Positions 45,661 to 55,765 of a DNA stretch of 64,000 nt are shown one piece after another. The number at the start of each line of letters is the position of its first letter. Position 1 is the first letter of the stretch. The position numbers and the translations under genes were made by a program. The notes beneath the pieces were generated by a model that had not been told where the DNA came from, did not search any database, and was given only the letters and a program-made list of their open reading frames with translations. The stretch is from Flavobacteriaceae bacterium (GTDB lineage: Bacteria; Bacteroidota; Bacteroidia; Flavobacteriales; Flavobacteriaceae): contig CANLLR010000007.1 in assembly GCA_947491985.1 (NCBI GenBank), positions 23,181 to 87,180 of the forward strand, read 5' to 3'.

Positions 45661-46962
45661 ATGAAGAATTTAGTTGAAGAATTAAAGTGGCGTGGATTGT
45701 ACCATGACAGTATGCCCGGAACCGAAGAACAATTGCTCAAGGAAGCGACAACCGCTTATATTGGGTTTGATCCTACGGCCGATTCGTTGCATATTGGAAG
45801 TATGGTGCAGATCATTTTGCTGTTGCATTTGAAAAACTTTGGACATCAACCGATAGCTTTGGTTGGTGGTGCAACCGGAATGATTGGCGATCCTTCAGGT
45901 AAATCAGATGAACGAAATTTGTTGAATGAAGAGCAGTTGGCAAAAAATGTAGCGGGAATCAAAAGTGTATTGTCGGTGTTTTTAGATTTTACTTCGGATG
46001 CTAAAAACGCGCCGATTTTAGTGAACAATTACGATTGGATGAAAACCTTTTCGTTTATCGATTTTGCTCGCGAAGTTGGAAAACGCATCACGGTAAATTA
46101 CATGATGGCAAAAGATTCGGTTAAGAAACGTTTGTCAGGGGAAGCTGGTGATGGCATGTCGTTTACCGAATTTACCTATCAATTAATTCAAGGATATGAT
46201 TTTTACCATTTGCACAAGTATTACAATTGTGTATTGCAAATGGGAGGATCCGACCAATGGGGAAATATTACTACCGGAACTGAGTTGGTGCGTCGTATGA
46301 ACCCGAATACAGAAGCAAAAGCATTTGCTTTGACAACGCCTTTAATTACTAAAGCCGATGGTTCGAAATTTGGAAAGTCAGAAGGGGGCAACGTATGGTT
46401 AACTGCCGATAAAACATCGGTGTATAAATTTTATCAATTTTGGTTGAATACGACCGATGTAGATGCGGTGAAATACATTAAAATTTTTACTTTTTTAGAT
46501 AAAAACACGATTGATGCTTTGATTGCAGAGCATCAAGAAGCACCACATTTGCGTGTGTTGCAGAAGCGATTGGCGGAAGAAGTAACGACTTTGGTTCACG
46601 GAAAAGAGGAACTTCAAAAAGCCATAGAAGCTTCGGGTATTTTGTTTGGGAACTCTACATCTGACGATTTGAAGCAATTGGATGAAGCTACTTTTTTGGA
46701 TGTTTTTGATGGCGTTCCGCAAGCGGAAATTTCAAGAAATGACTTAGAAAACGGCATTGATATTGTGGCAGTTTTGAATGAAAAATCGGGATTTTTTAAA
46801 TCGAATGGTGAGGCGAGACGCGCGTTGAGTGCCAATTCTATTTCGGTTAATAAAACAAAAGTTATAGAGGAATTTCAATTGACAACAAACGATTTGATTA
46901 ATAATCAGTTTGTGTTGTTGCAAAGTGGGAAGAAGAATTATTTTGTGTTGCGAGTGGTTTAA
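45661..46962 (+). CDS. tyrS: Tyrosine--tRNA ligase
   Basis: A 433-residue class I synthetase. The HIGH-like site is [13 protein letters not shown] (about residue 43), the tyrosine pocket is [18 protein letters not shown] and [26 protein letters not shown] is split over the active site, and the KMSKS-like loop is [11 protein letters not shown] (about 235). The C-terminal S4 domain is present ([17 protein letters not shown]). ATG 45661 gives [13 protein letters not shown], whereas the earlier ATG 45640 overlaps the promoter. Overlaps the next convergent gene by 4 bases. Confidence 0.97.
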   Translation: MKNLVEELKWRGLYHDSMPGTEEQLLKEATTAYIGFDPTADSLHIGSMVQIILLLHLKNFGHQPIALVGGATGMIGDPSGKSDERNLLNEEQLAKNVAGIKSVLSVFLDFTSDAKNAPILVNNYDWMKTFSFIDFAREVGKRITVNYMMAKDSVKKRLSGEAGDGMSFTEFTYQLIQGYDFYHLHKYYNCVLQMGGSDQWGNITTGTELVRRMNPNTEAKAFALTTPLITKADGSKFGKSEGGNVWLTADKTSVYKFYQFWLNTTDVDAVKYIKIFTFLDKNTIDALIAEHQEAPHLRVLQKRLAEEVTTLVHGKEELQKAIEASGILFGNSTSDDLKQLDEATFLDVFDGVPQAEISRNDLENGIDIVAVLNEKSGFFKSNGEARRALSANSISVNKTKVIEEFQLTTNDLINNQFVLLQSGKKNYFVLRVV

Positions 46963-47939
46963 ATCACCATCAAATTGCATCCTCTGATATCTGAATTGTC
47001 AAACCTACCCAAAACTTCAAAAGAGTTATTGTCGAATTTTTTACCCAAATCTTGTGTTGCGATAAACGAACACGAATTCATGTTCGCTAGATCGATTACG
47101 TTTATTCCGCCTGTTTTTCCGTTGGAGACGTATGTCAGAGCGTCTTCAGTATCTCGAATTAGAATGTGCATCCAATTCGGACATTCAAAAACACCATTAC
47201 CGAAGGAATAGGCTTGTGATAGCAGTTCGGTCATTCCGTATTCAGAGTGGATGTTGGAAACACCAAATCCGTTACATAGTAACGTGTGCAATTCTTCCCG
47301 GATGATCTCTTTACGACGGCCTTTCATTCCGCCTGTCTCCATGATGATGGTGTTTTTTAGTTGAAAATTTTGTTTCTCTATTACATCCAATAAGGCATAC
47401 GTCACCCCAATCAACAATACGTTTTGCCCTGAATTGTCTAGCTCGATTACTTTGGAAATCAGTTCGTCGTAATTATGAAGATAAAAACCACTGTTTTCAT
47501 TGTTGGAACGTTCGATCAAATCGTTTGCCATGTAAATTAACGATGATCCTTCACGTTCTAAATAGGAGGGAAGTAGCGCTATAACGGCATAATCTTCAAT
47601 GTTGCCATAAAACACTGAAAAAGCAAGACGGTAACTTTCTTCGTATAAAGAAATATCAGTAATGCGATGCTTGCTGGTTGTTATTCCGGTGGTGCCACTG
47701 CTGGTGAAGGTTTTCTGAATCGCTTCGGATGACGATACCACGTCGTGACTTTTAAAAAATTGTATGGGCAAGAAGGGAATCTGCTGCAGCGATTTTACGC
47801 TTCCTTTTTCGACTTTTAACAACTCGCAAAATTCTCGATATACGCTATTGTTTTCGTATTGAAAACGAAACACTTTCAACGCTATTTTTTCAAATTGCTT
47901 GTGATTGGAAATGGTGAAGATGTCGTGAGGAGAAATCAA
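46959..47939 (-). CDS. LuxE/PaaK-like acyl-adenylate-forming protein
   Basis: This 326-residue protein has three hallmarks of the LuxE acyl-protein synthetase/PaaK superfamily: the phosphate loop [30 protein letters not shown], and [17 protein letters not shown]. LuxE-like proteins activate fatty acids as acyl-AMP. Here no lux gene is nearby, so the partner is unknown. In Flavobacteria similar proteins are annotated acyl transferase. Convergent with tyrS. Confidence 0.85.
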   Translation of the reverse strand: MISPHDIFTISNHKQFEKIALKVFRFQYENNSVYREFCELLKVEKGSVKSLQQIPFLPIQFFKSHDVVSSSEAIQKTFTSSGTTGITTSKHRITDISLYEESYRLAFSVFYGNIEDYAVIALLPSYLEREGSSLIYMANDLIERSNNENSGFYLHNYDELISKVIELDNSGQNVLLIGVTYALLDVIEKQNFQLKNTIIMETGGMKGRRKEIIREELHTLLCNGFGVSNIHSEYGMTELLSQAYSFGNGVFECPNWMHILIRDTEDALTYVSNGKTGGINVIDLANMNSCSFIATQDLGKKFDNNSFEVLGRFDNSDIRGCNLMVI

Positions 47940-47975
47940 AGGTTGTTTTTTATTGTTTACAAAAGTAATGAAAAT

Positions 47976-48006
47976 AAAAAAGCCCTAACTTTCGTTAAGG
48001 CTTTTT
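47976..48006 (-). terminator. Terminator after the lamin-tail T9SS protein
   Basis: AAAAAGCC and GGCTTTTT form an 8-bp stem with a mismatch and an inner TAAC/GTTA pairing around TTTC. On the minus strand it follows the 48024 gene and ends in a T-run. Confidence 0.7.
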
Positions 48007-48023
48007 ACTATAATTTTAATTTG

Positions 48024-48938
48024 TTATCTGATAACTAATTTTTTAGTAGCTGTTTTACCTTCTTCAGTAATTTGAACCATGTAAACACCAACGTTTAGTC
48101 CAGATACATTTACAGCATTTTCAGAAGTGGTGGTAGTAAATACTTTTTTTCCTAGTACGTCATAAAGAGTAACTGTTCTTTCAGCATTGGCATCAGTAGT
48201 TACATAAAAAACACCATTATTCACTGGGTTTGGAGAAATTGACAAACCTGAGATAGCACTTTCGTTAATGCCCAAGCTACAAACGTTTAATGTAGTTGCG
48301 GTATTTCTCGCAGCTGGAGTTCCAGAAGTAAAGTCAGATGAATTACTGTTTGTATCAGTACATCCAGCATTGTTTCGTAGTGCTGCAGTTGTATTTGTTA
48401 ATGCAGTTCCAGTTGGCCCAGTTCCTTCGAAGCCTGTTGGAGTTGTACCATAACCCACTTTGTCAATTACGTTAGCACCAGAAGGATTTATTGTAGTTTC
48501 TGGAGTTGTACTATTGCTTAGTAACACTTTTCCATTAGAACCACTCATTGCAATACCAACTGTTACAGCAGCGCCATCACTTCCTGTTGTTGCAGCAGTT
48601 ATTCCATTTAAATCTGGTGTTGGCAAAGCGGTTCCTGGATTTGCACCCGCAGCTTGCTGAATTAGAAAATATTGTCCTGGTTGTAGTGTTATATTTGGAA
48701 GTGGTGTCATGAACCAGTTGTTATTGGGTGCAGTTAATGTTCCTGCTGCTGAAGTGTATTGTATAGACCATCCATTTAAACTTTGTGCTACAGTTCCACG
48801 GTTGAAAAGTTCAATAAAGTCATGAGTGTATACTGCTCCGTTGTTACCACCACCACCATAAACCTGACTAATTACAACCTGAGCAAATGATGATGTTGTA
48901 ATTGTTAAAATTGCAATTAATAAGTAAATTTTTTTCAT
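48024..48938 (-). CDS. T9SS-exported lamin-tail-domain protein
   Basis: A 304-residue protein. After a signal peptide (SSFAQ) comes a lamin-tail/LTD domain (about residues 25-110: ISQVYGGGGNNGAVYTHDFIELFNRG, SLNGWSIQY split), then a Gly/Thr-rich region. The C-terminal ~75 residues form a type A T9SS sorting domain: GLSISPNPVNNGVFYV, VTLYDVLGKKVF, VGVYMVQITEEGKTATKKLVIR read in order. It would be secreted and anchored at the cell surface. Enzymatic activity is not evident; LTD domains in secreted proteins often accompany nucleases, but none is fused here. Confidence 0.92.
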   Translation of the reverse strand: MKKIYLLIAILTITTSSFAQVVISQVYGGGGNNGAVYTHDFIELFNRGTVAQSLNGWSIQYTSAAGTLTAPNNNWFMTPLPNITLQPGQYFLIQQAAGANPGTALPTPDLNGITAATTGSDGAAVTVGIAMSGSNGKVLLSNSTTPETTINPSGANVIDKVGYGTTPTGFEGTGPTGTALTNTTAALRNNAGCTDTNSNSSDFTSGTPAARNTATTLNVCSLGINESAISGLSISPNPVNNGVFYVTTDANAERTVTLYDVLGKKVFTTTTSENAVNVSGLNVGVYMVQITEEGKTATKKLVIR

Positions 48939-49033
48939 GTTTTTTTAAATGTAAATTAAGTCGCAAAGATAGTGACAATTTTCAGAATTAAAAATTATCT
49001 AAAGTAAAAAAAAGGTTAAATAAAAAGATTTAA

Positions 49034-49369
49034 CTATCTGATAATTAATTTTCTAGTAGCTGATGCATCACCTTCTTCAATTTTAATAATATAAACCCCA
49101 GGAGTTAGTGAAGCAACATTTAATTCTTTAGAAGTAAGAAGTGTTTGCAATACTTTTTTGCCCAACACATCAAAAATGGCTACTTGTTTGTCTGCGTTAA
49201 GTTTCGATGTGATATATACTTTACCATTAGTAACGGGATTAGGATAAAAACTTAATCCATCAATAGTTGTTTCTTGCGATTTTGTTGCAGGCTTGTTCTC
49301 TTGAGCTATACCATTTGTGGTTGCCAAACAAAAAAAGAAAAGTATAATATAAAAGTAGTTTTTTGTCAT
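49034..49369 (-). CDS. Mini-protein made of a T9SS type A sorting domain
   Basis: This 111-residue protein has a signal peptide ending NGIAQ and only about 20 residues of linker before a full type A sorting domain (LSFYPNPVTNGKVYITS, VAIFDVLGKKVLQTL, GVYIIKIEEGDASATRKLIIR, in sequence). There is no cargo domain. The ATG at 49369 (MTKNYFYII) is preferred over an earlier start at 49423. It could be a free surface-binding tag, a regulator of the secretion machinery, or the remnant of a larger gene. The next gene upstream is another T9SS protein. Confidence 0.85.
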   Translation of the reverse strand: MTKNYFYIILFFFCLATTNGIAQENKPATKSQETTIDGLSFYPNPVTNGKVYITSKLNADKQVAIFDVLGKKVLQTLLTSKELNVASLTPGVYIIKIEEGDASATRKLIIR

Positions 49370-49525
49370 GAGTTCAATTTGGTTAAAACAAAAGTAAAAA
49401 AAATATTTCAAATACCATACCAAATAAAGAAAATTAACGAGACTTTAAAAATCAAATTCATAGCTAATAGTTAAACAATGTTATTAAATTGTTAACTAAA
49501 AGTTTTTTTATTGTAAAATAAAGTG

Positions 49526-49533
49526 TATATTTG
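49526..49533 (+). promoter_or_regulatory. -7 element for the YwqK-like gene
   Basis: TATATTTG, full match to TAnnTTTG, 34 bases before the ATG at 49567. Confidence 0.5.
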
Positions 49534-49566
49534 TTATCGAATTATTAATTAAAACCTCAAGGAATT

Positions 49567-49917
49567 ATGAAAAAGTATCTTTTAGTTGTAGTAATGATGG
49601 TATCTGGATTTGTTTTTAGTCAAGATAATACACCCGTTTTAGAAGCAGAAGGTCAATTGGTTAAAGCAACGTATTACCATGATAATGGAAGTGTGCAACA
49701 AGTTGGTTATTTTAAAGATGGCAAACTGGATGGCAAATGGACATCGTATGATGTTAACGGAAATGTAAAAGCAATTGCTGAATATACAAACGGAGTGAAA
49801 TCAGGGAAGTGGATGTATATGTCTAACAAAGTTATCACAACAGAAGTTGACTATACTGACAACCGAATAGTTGCAGTTAAAAATTTAAGTCAAAATGCCG
49901 TTTTAGTAAAGAATTAA
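49567..49917 (+). CDS. YwqK/MORN-variant repeat exported protein
   Basis: This 116-residue protein has a signal peptide ending VFSQ. The mature part consists of MORN-variant repeats with G-x(2)-x-W-like turns: VKATYYHDNGSVQQVGYFKDGKLDGKWTSYD in order, then GNVKAIAEYTNGVKSGKWMYM. Such proteins are annotated as YwqK-family antitoxin, but no toxin is next to it and the exported location argues against that role. Function unknown. Confidence 0.85.
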   Translation: MKKYLLVVVMMVSGFVFSQDNTPVLEAEGQLVKATYYHDNGSVQQVGYFKDGKLDGKWTSYDVNGNVKAIAEYTNGVKSGKWMYMSNKVITTEVDYTDNRIVAVKNLSQNAVLVKN

Positions 49918-49933
49918 AATTAGTTTAAAGTTT

Positions 49934-49963
49934 AAAAAGCCCATCAATAGATGGGCTTTTTTT
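49934..49963 (+). terminator. Intrinsic terminator after the YwqK-like gene
   Basis: AAAAAGCCCATC (49934-49945) and GATGGGCTTTTT (49950-49961) form a perfect 12-bp stem with a 4-base loop and a T-run, close to the 3' end of the convergent 49994 gene. Confidence 0.9.
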
Positions 49964-49993
49964 ATGCTATACTTACAACTATAGTTGTGTACT

Positions 49994-50542
49994 TTATTTA
50001 CTCTTCCATTTTCGCGTTATGGTATCATAATACGTTGTTTCGTCTGGAAATTCTATATAAAATTCGGGATTCGAATTTTTAGTATAATAGGGAGAAAGAT
50101 CTTCGCTTTCAATTAGTTTTCTAAAAAGCATCTCTGTTTTTTGTTGTAACTCTTTTGGTTCCATTTTCCATGTTCTCAAAACTTCTTCATAAAAAACAAT
50201 TGAATCGTTAGAATTATATTTTATCCGACCAACAGTAGCGGTTTTCTTTAATTTTATACTTGGTGCAATTTTTGAAATGGCAAAGTAAATAGTATTTAGT
50301 TCGTCTTTAAAATAAAATAGGAGTTCACTATTTACTGCCATTTTCTTATACTCTTGATCAAAGATGGAGTCAAATTTATTGGAGTTGGTTGCGTATTTTG
50401 GTAACCTATCGATATATCTAACCACTTTGAATTTAAAATCTTCTTGTTGGTTTGGTGTTAAATATGTTTTAGGTAAAATGTTTTTTGGATCTTGTTTGCA
50501 AGAAATCAATGATAAGAGGAATAAGCAATAGACGTATTTCAT
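49994..50542 (-). CDS. Hypothetical lipoprotein
   Basis: This 182-residue protein starts MKYVYCLFLLSLISC with the lipobox SLISC (Cys near residue 15); ATG 50548 two codons earlier is an alternative. The mature part has long helices and alternating patterns (FKFKVVRYIDRLPKYA, ELLFYFKDELNTIYFAISK) and the terminal EFPDETTYYDTITRKW. No family recognised. It sits downstream of the surface lipoprotein/TonB receptor pair on the same strand, a possible third gene of that unit. Confidence 0.75.
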   Translation of the reverse strand: MKYVYCLFLLSLISCKQDPKNILPKTYLTPNQQEDFKFKVVRYIDRLPKYATNSNKFDSIFDQEYKKMAVNSELLFYFKDELNTIYFAISKIAPSIKLKKTATVGRIKYNSNDSIVFYEEVLRTWKMEPKELQQKTEMLFRKLIESEDLSPYYTKNSNPEFYIEFPDETTYYDTITRKWKSK

Positions 50543-50611
50543 GATCATATAAAATTAAGAAGAGTTTAATCAGTACGATTAAACTCTTCAAAAATAAATA
50601 AAATATATGTT

Positions 50612-52000
50612 TTAATAGGCTTTTAAGTTAGGAACAAATTCAGCCCAAGTAGCCGTCCAATCTGTTGCTCCAAAAGCTCCTCTATAAGTAGTTGTTGTGA
50701 AAAACGGATTAGTTAATTTTGGATGTGTAAAAGAAGCTCCGCTAGTCAATGTTCCGCTTGCTACTTCAAAACTTGGATTTTGTGGATAAAAGTTTTGTGT
50801 GCTATTTCCGTAAAAAATATTTAAATTAAAACCTAAGGTTGCATAAATTCCTGTAACAGGAGTTTCAAAATCAACACCAGCAATAGTAGTATTACCATTG
50901 GCATTCCAATAATTTTGTAAGCTTGTAGCATTAGCTGTCATTCCTGTTCCGACGGTAAAAGTGGAAGCGGGAGCTGACATAACATTATTTAACAAATTAC
51001 CAGTTCCAGTATTAAAATTATCAAAGACCGATTGTTGGTTCATTCTAATTCCTCTTGGCATACCAACAAAAACTGAATTAGCAACGGTTATTGCAGTTCT
51101 TCTTCTCAAATCAACAGCATGTTGATAATTGGCATTGATAACTTGACTGTTTGTTAATCTTGGACCAATTGCAGTTAGGTTAGATAGTACACCTTCGGTT
51201 AAAAATGCAGTTACATTATCATTCGGACCATTATCTGCTTCAATATTATTTGAACCCGATTGATCAGCAAACGTTGGATAACGTACGGCCAACGCAAATT
51301 GTACTCTTCCTCTGTAACCAAAGTCGATATCAAAATCGTCATCCCACATACCAAGTGAAATTAAATATTTTCCATTTACTGTTCCGCCAAACCATTCAAA
51401 ACCATCGTCACCACCATATGATAATTGACAGTATTCCATAATAGTTCCACTTCCTACTGCACCTAATGTCATCGAATTCGTTTCGTTGTTCGGTGTTAAT
51501 TCGATTCCAGCATATTCTACGCGTACATATTTGAAAATTCCTGAATTATCAGTGTCATCAGTACCACCATAAATTACCGGAGGATTAATTCCTTCAATGG
51601 CAGGATTGGTTTGATTTACTGTTGCTTTACCTAAAACAACGATTCCACCCCAATCGCCTCGATCTCTTGATTCAACAGTTTGAGAAGACGTAAATACGAT
51701 GGGTTGTGAAGCTGTTCCTTCGGCTATCAGTTTACCTCCAGGTGACACTATTAAAGTTCCTTTAGTTGCTTTGTCACCAAAAATTACCGAACCTGGTTCA
51801 ATGGTAACGGTTTTGCCGTCTTTTATGAATACCTGTCCTTTAATTAAATAACGAACACCTCTTGTAAGTGTTTGTGTTTGTAAATCTCCAGAAAGGACTA
51901 CAAAATTTTCTGAATCGCCATCCGTACCGAATGTTAAGTCATCTTTAAGACAAGAAGTAAATAAACTTGAAATAAGAAGTAATAAAAATAATTTTTTCAT
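50612..52000 (-). CDS. Surface lipoprotein with parallel beta-helix-like body, partner of TonB receptor
   Basis: A 462-residue lipoprotein (MKKLFLLLLISSLFTSC). After LKDDLTFGTDGD comes a beta-rich region with GQVFIKDGKTVTIEPGSVIFG, GTLIVSPGGKLIAEGTASQPI and DRGDWGGIVVLGKA, typical of right-handed beta-helix surface proteins. Short repeats GGDDGFEWFGGTVNG and DDDFDIDFGYRG may bind metal. It follows the TonB receptor by 26 bases, like SusD-type pairs, but it is not SusD. Probably cell-surface exposed and working with the receptor (inference). Confidence 0.8.
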   Translation of the reverse strand: MKKLFLLLLISSLFTSCLKDDLTFGTDGDSENFVVLSGDLQTQTLTRGVRYLIKGQVFIKDGKTVTIEPGSVIFGDKATKGTLIVSPGGKLIAEGTASQPIVFTSSQTVESRDRGDWGGIVVLGKATVNQTNPAIEGINPPVIYGGTDDTDNSGIFKYVRVEYAGIELTPNNETNSMTLGAVGSGTIMEYCQLSYGGDDGFEWFGGTVNGKYLISLGMWDDDFDIDFGYRGRVQFALAVRYPTFADQSGSNNIEADNGPNDNVTAFLTEGVLSNLTAIGPRLTNSQVINANYQHAVDLRRRTAITVANSVFVGMPRGIRMNQQSVFDNFNTGTGNLLNNVMSAPASTFTVGTGMTANATSLQNYWNANGNTTIAGVDFETPVTGIYATLGFNLNIFYGNSTQNFYPQNPSFEVASGTLTSGASFTHPKLTNPFFTTTTYRGAFGATDWTATWAEFVPNLKAY

Positions 52001-52026
52001 TTTAAATGTAATTTAAGTTGTTTGAA

Positions 52027-54831
52027 TTATAGGTTGTAGGAAAGTCCTAATGAGAAAAGAACACCTCTTTTGTAAGAAGAAATTGTGTTGTCGTTGGCAG
52101 AATCAATTTTATTGTCTCTATTAGAATCTTCCATTAATTTATAAGGAGCATTTATAAGGTTTTGAAAGCCTAATTTCACTTTGAATTTATCGAATCTTTT
52201 AGAAATAGTTGCATCTAGATTATCTCTTTCAATTTCATAATACGTATTAAAAGCATCATCACCTACAGAAAATATTCTATTTCCAAAACGATTGTATAAT
52301 AAGTTAATGCTTAATCCTTTTTCATCTTCATATCCTAATGCACCATTGATAATGTATGGCGATTGCCCTTGTAAAGCTCTCTTGCTCTCTTGTGATTGTG
52401 CAGCAGTTCCTAAATCAACTTCTGAGAAAATGTACGAAGCATTTAAATTTACAGAGATGCGTTTTAGTATTGCGTTATCAAAAACATCTTTCATCGATTT
52501 TTTTAACTCTATTTCTGCACCATAAGTAACGGCACTATTTGCGTTTTTGAAATTAAAAGAAGGGTCTTCAGCAGTTCTTTGAATAATTTGCTCAATCGGA
52601 TTGTCAAATTTCTTGAAGAATCCACCAATAGAAATTGTTTCCCCACGATTAGGATACCATTCGTATCTAAAATCAAGATTGTCAATTGTGGCAGTTTCAA
52701 GTTTTTCGTTACCAAATTTTAACACTTCATATTCGAAGTCATAAAATAAAAACGGAGCAATTTCTCTAAATTCAGGACGGTTAACCGTTCTGCTGTAAGC
52801 AAACCGCAGCAATGATTTTTCATTAAAATTATAACCTACGTTTAATGAAGGTAGTATCGAAGTCACCGGTTTGTCAACAGAAACTGGGTTTCCGTTTGAA
52901 AAAGCTCTTAAACTTTGATTGTTGTTTTCTAAACGAACACCTACATTGATATCAAATTTACCAAATGGTAATTCAGCATTAATATAACCTGCAACCAATG
53001 TATTTTCTGCTTTATAAGAGTCATCTGGTTTTGTACCTTCTTCAATAACCCAACCGTTTTGGTTGTTGATGTTCTCGTTACTGAAAATTGTAGAAAGTGG
53101 TAAGTTTCTTAATTCATCTTTTCTAGCAGCAGTTAAATAATCTTTTAAGATGTACGAAACGTATCTCGATTTGAATATTCTAAATTTGTAATCGGCTAAG
53201 TAACCTACTTTAAATTTAATAGGAGCAAATTCTTCATCTGTTGTATCTCTTTTTAAAGTATAGGTATAATTTACTCCGTTGTTAGCGCTGAATTCTCTTA
53301 AATCGCCGTAATATCTTCCAGAAAATAAATTGGAAGAAGAAGGGTCTTGAAAGGTATAATTGGCATTTGGAGTACTAACGTCTTGAAAAGTTCTAAAACG
53401 TCTTAAATCTGGTTCTTTTTCTTGAATATAATTGTAACCAATAACCCAATCAAAACTATGTTTTTCATTCAACTTATGATCACCATTCAATTGGCCCATG
53501 TAAATACTTCTACTTTTGTAACCGTACAAATAATTTCTTTGATTGTTATTAGCTTGTTGATTAAAATTGACACCATCTCTTATAGTAGTTTCGTTTTCAC
53601 CAATTTGATTGAACAAGTTTTTGAATGTAAATTTTGATTTAGCTGTTTTAAACATCCAATTGGATAAAGCAGTAAAACGCACTTCTTGTTGATAGGTTTT
53701 GTCATTAAATACAAACCAGTCTGTTGGCCTAGTTTCACCTGCGTTCAAAAAATTGTAACGTCTGAAACTTCTTTCATACGATTGATAGTTTGTTGAATAA
53801 CTTAAAGCATTGACAGAATAAATTTTTCTTGATCCAACTTTTATATTTCTACCCAAGCTTAATCCCATACCACTATCTAGAAAAGCGTCTCTATTAGTGG
53901 TGTCAAAATTGTTAGGTAAAGAACGAGCAGCATCTACTCTTAATAGAGAAGTAGGAGCACTGTTAGTAAGTTGCGCTGTTGTTGGAAATGAAGACGGCAA
54001 TGGTCTAAAACTATTATCCAATCCAATAAAATCGGTATCTGATCCTTCTGATTGAACATAGTCCTCAAAAGAAGTTCCTGAACGGTATCCAAAATTTAAA
54101 TCTACTTTTGTGAACTCATTTGTGCTTTCTGCAGTTGTTAGACTAATTACACCACCAGCAAAATCTCCTGGTTTATCGGCACTTCCTGTTTTATAAATTA
54201 CCATCTTGTCTAATAAACTTGTCGGCACTAAATCGAATGAAAAGGTTCTTTTGTCTACTTCGGTACTCGGGGCAATTGATCCATTTATTAGTACATTGTT
54301 GTAACGCTCGCTCAATCCTCGTATCATTACAAACTTTCCGTCTACAATAGTTATACCTGGAACTCTTTGTATGGCTTGAGCGGCATTTCCGTCAGTTCCT
54401 TTACTCATTTGTTCAGCACTTATAGCGCTTACAACTTGTTTTGCTTCTTTTATTTCAAGCATTATAGCAGTTTCAGTATTTCTTTTTTTAACACTTTTTA
54501 CCACAACATCTTCTAATTTGTAACCACCTGATCCAAGTGAAATATTGGCCTGAATTGTCTCGCCTGATTTTACACTTACAGGAGTTTCAATATTTTCATA
54601 TCCTACGTAGCTGTAAACAAGGATATAATCTCCAGGTGCGATAAGAATACTATACTCTCCTTTTTCATTTGTGGTAACTGCAATTGAAGCATTTTTTACA
54701 GAAACGTTTGCAAAAGCTAAAGGAGTATTGTTGACTTCCTTGTCGGTTATTATTCCTTTAACAGTTCCTTTCGTTTGTGAAAAGGAAAAGGAACAAAATA
54801 AAATAGTAATTAGTAAGTATTTAATTTTCAT
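52027..54831 (-). CDS. TonB-dependent receptor with CarboxypepD_reg-like domain
   Basis: A 934-residue outer-membrane receptor. A signal peptide is followed by a carboxypeptidase-regulatory-like domain (about 22-105: GIITDKEVNNTPLAFANVSV, GEYSILIAPGDYILVYSYVG), a plug (IMLEIKEAKQVVSAISAEQM, QRVPGITIVDGKFVMIRGLS), and a 22-strand barrel ending GVLFSLGLSYNL. It has no fused TonB box evidence visible. With the downstream lipoprotein it forms an outer-membrane uptake pair. The substrate is unknown. It is divergent from a PhoB/PhoR-like two-component system, so it may be regulated by it (inference). Confidence 0.9.
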   Translation of the reverse strand: MKIKYLLITILFCSFSFSQTKGTVKGIITDKEVNNTPLAFANVSVKNASIAVTTNEKGEYSILIAPGDYILVYSYVGYENIETPVSVKSGETIQANISLGSGGYKLEDVVVKSVKKRNTETAIMLEIKEAKQVVSAISAEQMSKGTDGNAAQAIQRVPGITIVDGKFVMIRGLSERYNNVLINGSIAPSTEVDKRTFSFDLVPTSLLDKMVIYKTGSADKPGDFAGGVISLTTAESTNEFTKVDLNFGYRSGTSFEDYVQSEGSDTDFIGLDNSFRPLPSSFPTTAQLTNSAPTSLLRVDAARSLPNNFDTTNRDAFLDSGMGLSLGRNIKVGSRKIYSVNALSYSTNYQSYERSFRRYNFLNAGETRPTDWFVFNDKTYQQEVRFTALSNWMFKTAKSKFTFKNLFNQIGENETTIRDGVNFNQQANNNQRNYLYGYKSRSIYMGQLNGDHKLNEKHSFDWVIGYNYIQEKEPDLRRFRTFQDVSTPNANYTFQDPSSSNLFSGRYYGDLREFSANNGVNYTYTLKRDTTDEEFAPIKFKVGYLADYKFRIFKSRYVSYILKDYLTAARKDELRNLPLSTIFSNENINNQNGWVIEEGTKPDDSYKAENTLVAGYINAELPFGKFDINVGVRLENNNQSLRAFSNGNPVSVDKPVTSILPSLNVGYNFNEKSLLRFAYSRTVNRPEFREIAPFLFYDFEYEVLKFGNEKLETATIDNLDFRYEWYPNRGETISIGGFFKKFDNPIEQIIQRTAEDPSFNFKNANSAVTYGAEIELKKSMKDVFDNAILKRISVNLNASYIFSEVDLGTAAQSQESKRALQGQSPYIINGALGYEDEKGLSINLLYNRFGNRIFSVGDDAFNTYYEIERDNLDATISKRFDKFKVKLGFQNLINAPYKLMEDSNRDNKIDSANDNTISSYKRGVLFSLGLSYNL

Positions 54832-55017
54832 TGTTGCGTTTAATTAAAAATTTGATGCAAAGTAACTGCGGCTTTGTAAAGTTCAAGTTACTCGAATCTT
54901 ATCATTATGTTTTATTATTATTATCTAAATGTTAACAGATTAAATTATGGTTAAGCCAAATTTTACTATCTTTATATTATTATATTTACCATCGCAAAGC
55001 GGCTAATTTTTGCTATT

Positions 55018-55704
55018 ATGAAAAAAAAAGAAATTAAAATTCTATTGGTGGATGACGAACAAGATATCCTCGAAATTGTAGGATATAATTTAACCCAAGA
55101 AGGATATAAAATAGTCACTGCGAGCAATGGTAAAGAAGCAATAGCAGCAGCAAAAAAAGAACTGCCACAACTTATTATAATGGATGTAATGATGCCTGAA
55201 ATGGACGGCATGGAAGCGTGTGAAAACATCCGCAAAATTCCTGAACTGGCCAACGTTATCATTGCATTTTTAACCGCAAGAAGTGAAGATTATTCTCAAG
55301 TAGCTGGTTTTGATGCTGGAGCCGATGATTACATTGCAAAACCAATTAAGCCAAAATTGTTAATTAGTAAGGTAAAAGCCCTATTGCGTCGATTAAAGAA
55401 TGAAGCGAGTAGTGCTTCTGAAACACTAAACGTTGGTGGCATCGAAATTAATAGAGAAGAATATAAAATTGTTAAGGACGGTGTCGAAATTGTGTTGCCA
55501 AGAAAAGAATTTGAATTGTTTCATTTATTAGCTTCTAAGCCAGGAAAAGTATTCAAAAGAGAAGAAATTTTAGATAAAGTTTGGGGCAACGAAGTCATTG
55601 TGGGTGGACGAACCATCGATGTGCATATTCGCAAACTTCGTGAAAAAATTGGCGACGATTTTTTTAAAACAATAAAAGGTGTAGGATATAAATTTGAAGC
55701 GTAA
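55018..55704 (+). CDS. OmpR/PhoB-family response regulator
   Basis: A 228-residue regulator. Receiver domain: acidic pocket VDDEQD, phospho-acceptor Asp56 in IIMDVMMPEMDG, Thr86 and Lys108 (AKPIKP). The winged-helix C-terminal domain (about 125-228) has the Trans_reg_C motifs PRKEFELFHLLASKPGKVF, RTIDVHIRKLREKIG and IKGVGYKF. It is followed after 61 bases by a histidine kinase gene. In Flavobacteria this pair is generally annotated phoB/phoR; the signal is not evident from the sequence. Confidence 0.94.
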   Translation: MKKKEIKILLVDDEQDILEIVGYNLTQEGYKIVTASNGKEAIAAAKKELPQLIIMDVMMPEMDGMEACENIRKIPELANVIIAFLTARSEDYSQVAGFDAGADDYIAKPIKPKLLISKVKALLRRLKNEASSASETLNVGGIEINREEYKIVKDGVEIVLPRKEFELFHLLASKPGKVFKREEILDKVWGNEVIVGGRTIDVHIRKLREKIGDDFFKTIKGVGYKFEA

Positions 55705-55765
55705 ATTTTATATATTGGTACAGATTTTTATTTCGAAAAAGAAATAGAAATTCAACTTTTACAAA

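Noticed and set aside
46959..47939. Bioluminescence (lux) genes
   Set aside because: Only a LuxE-like fold is present; there are no luxA, luxB, luxC or luxD genes nearby.
49567..49917. Toxin-antitoxin system based on the YwqK-type name
   Set aside because: The protein has a signal peptide and no toxin gene is adjacent; the antitoxin label of the family is not a safe guide.
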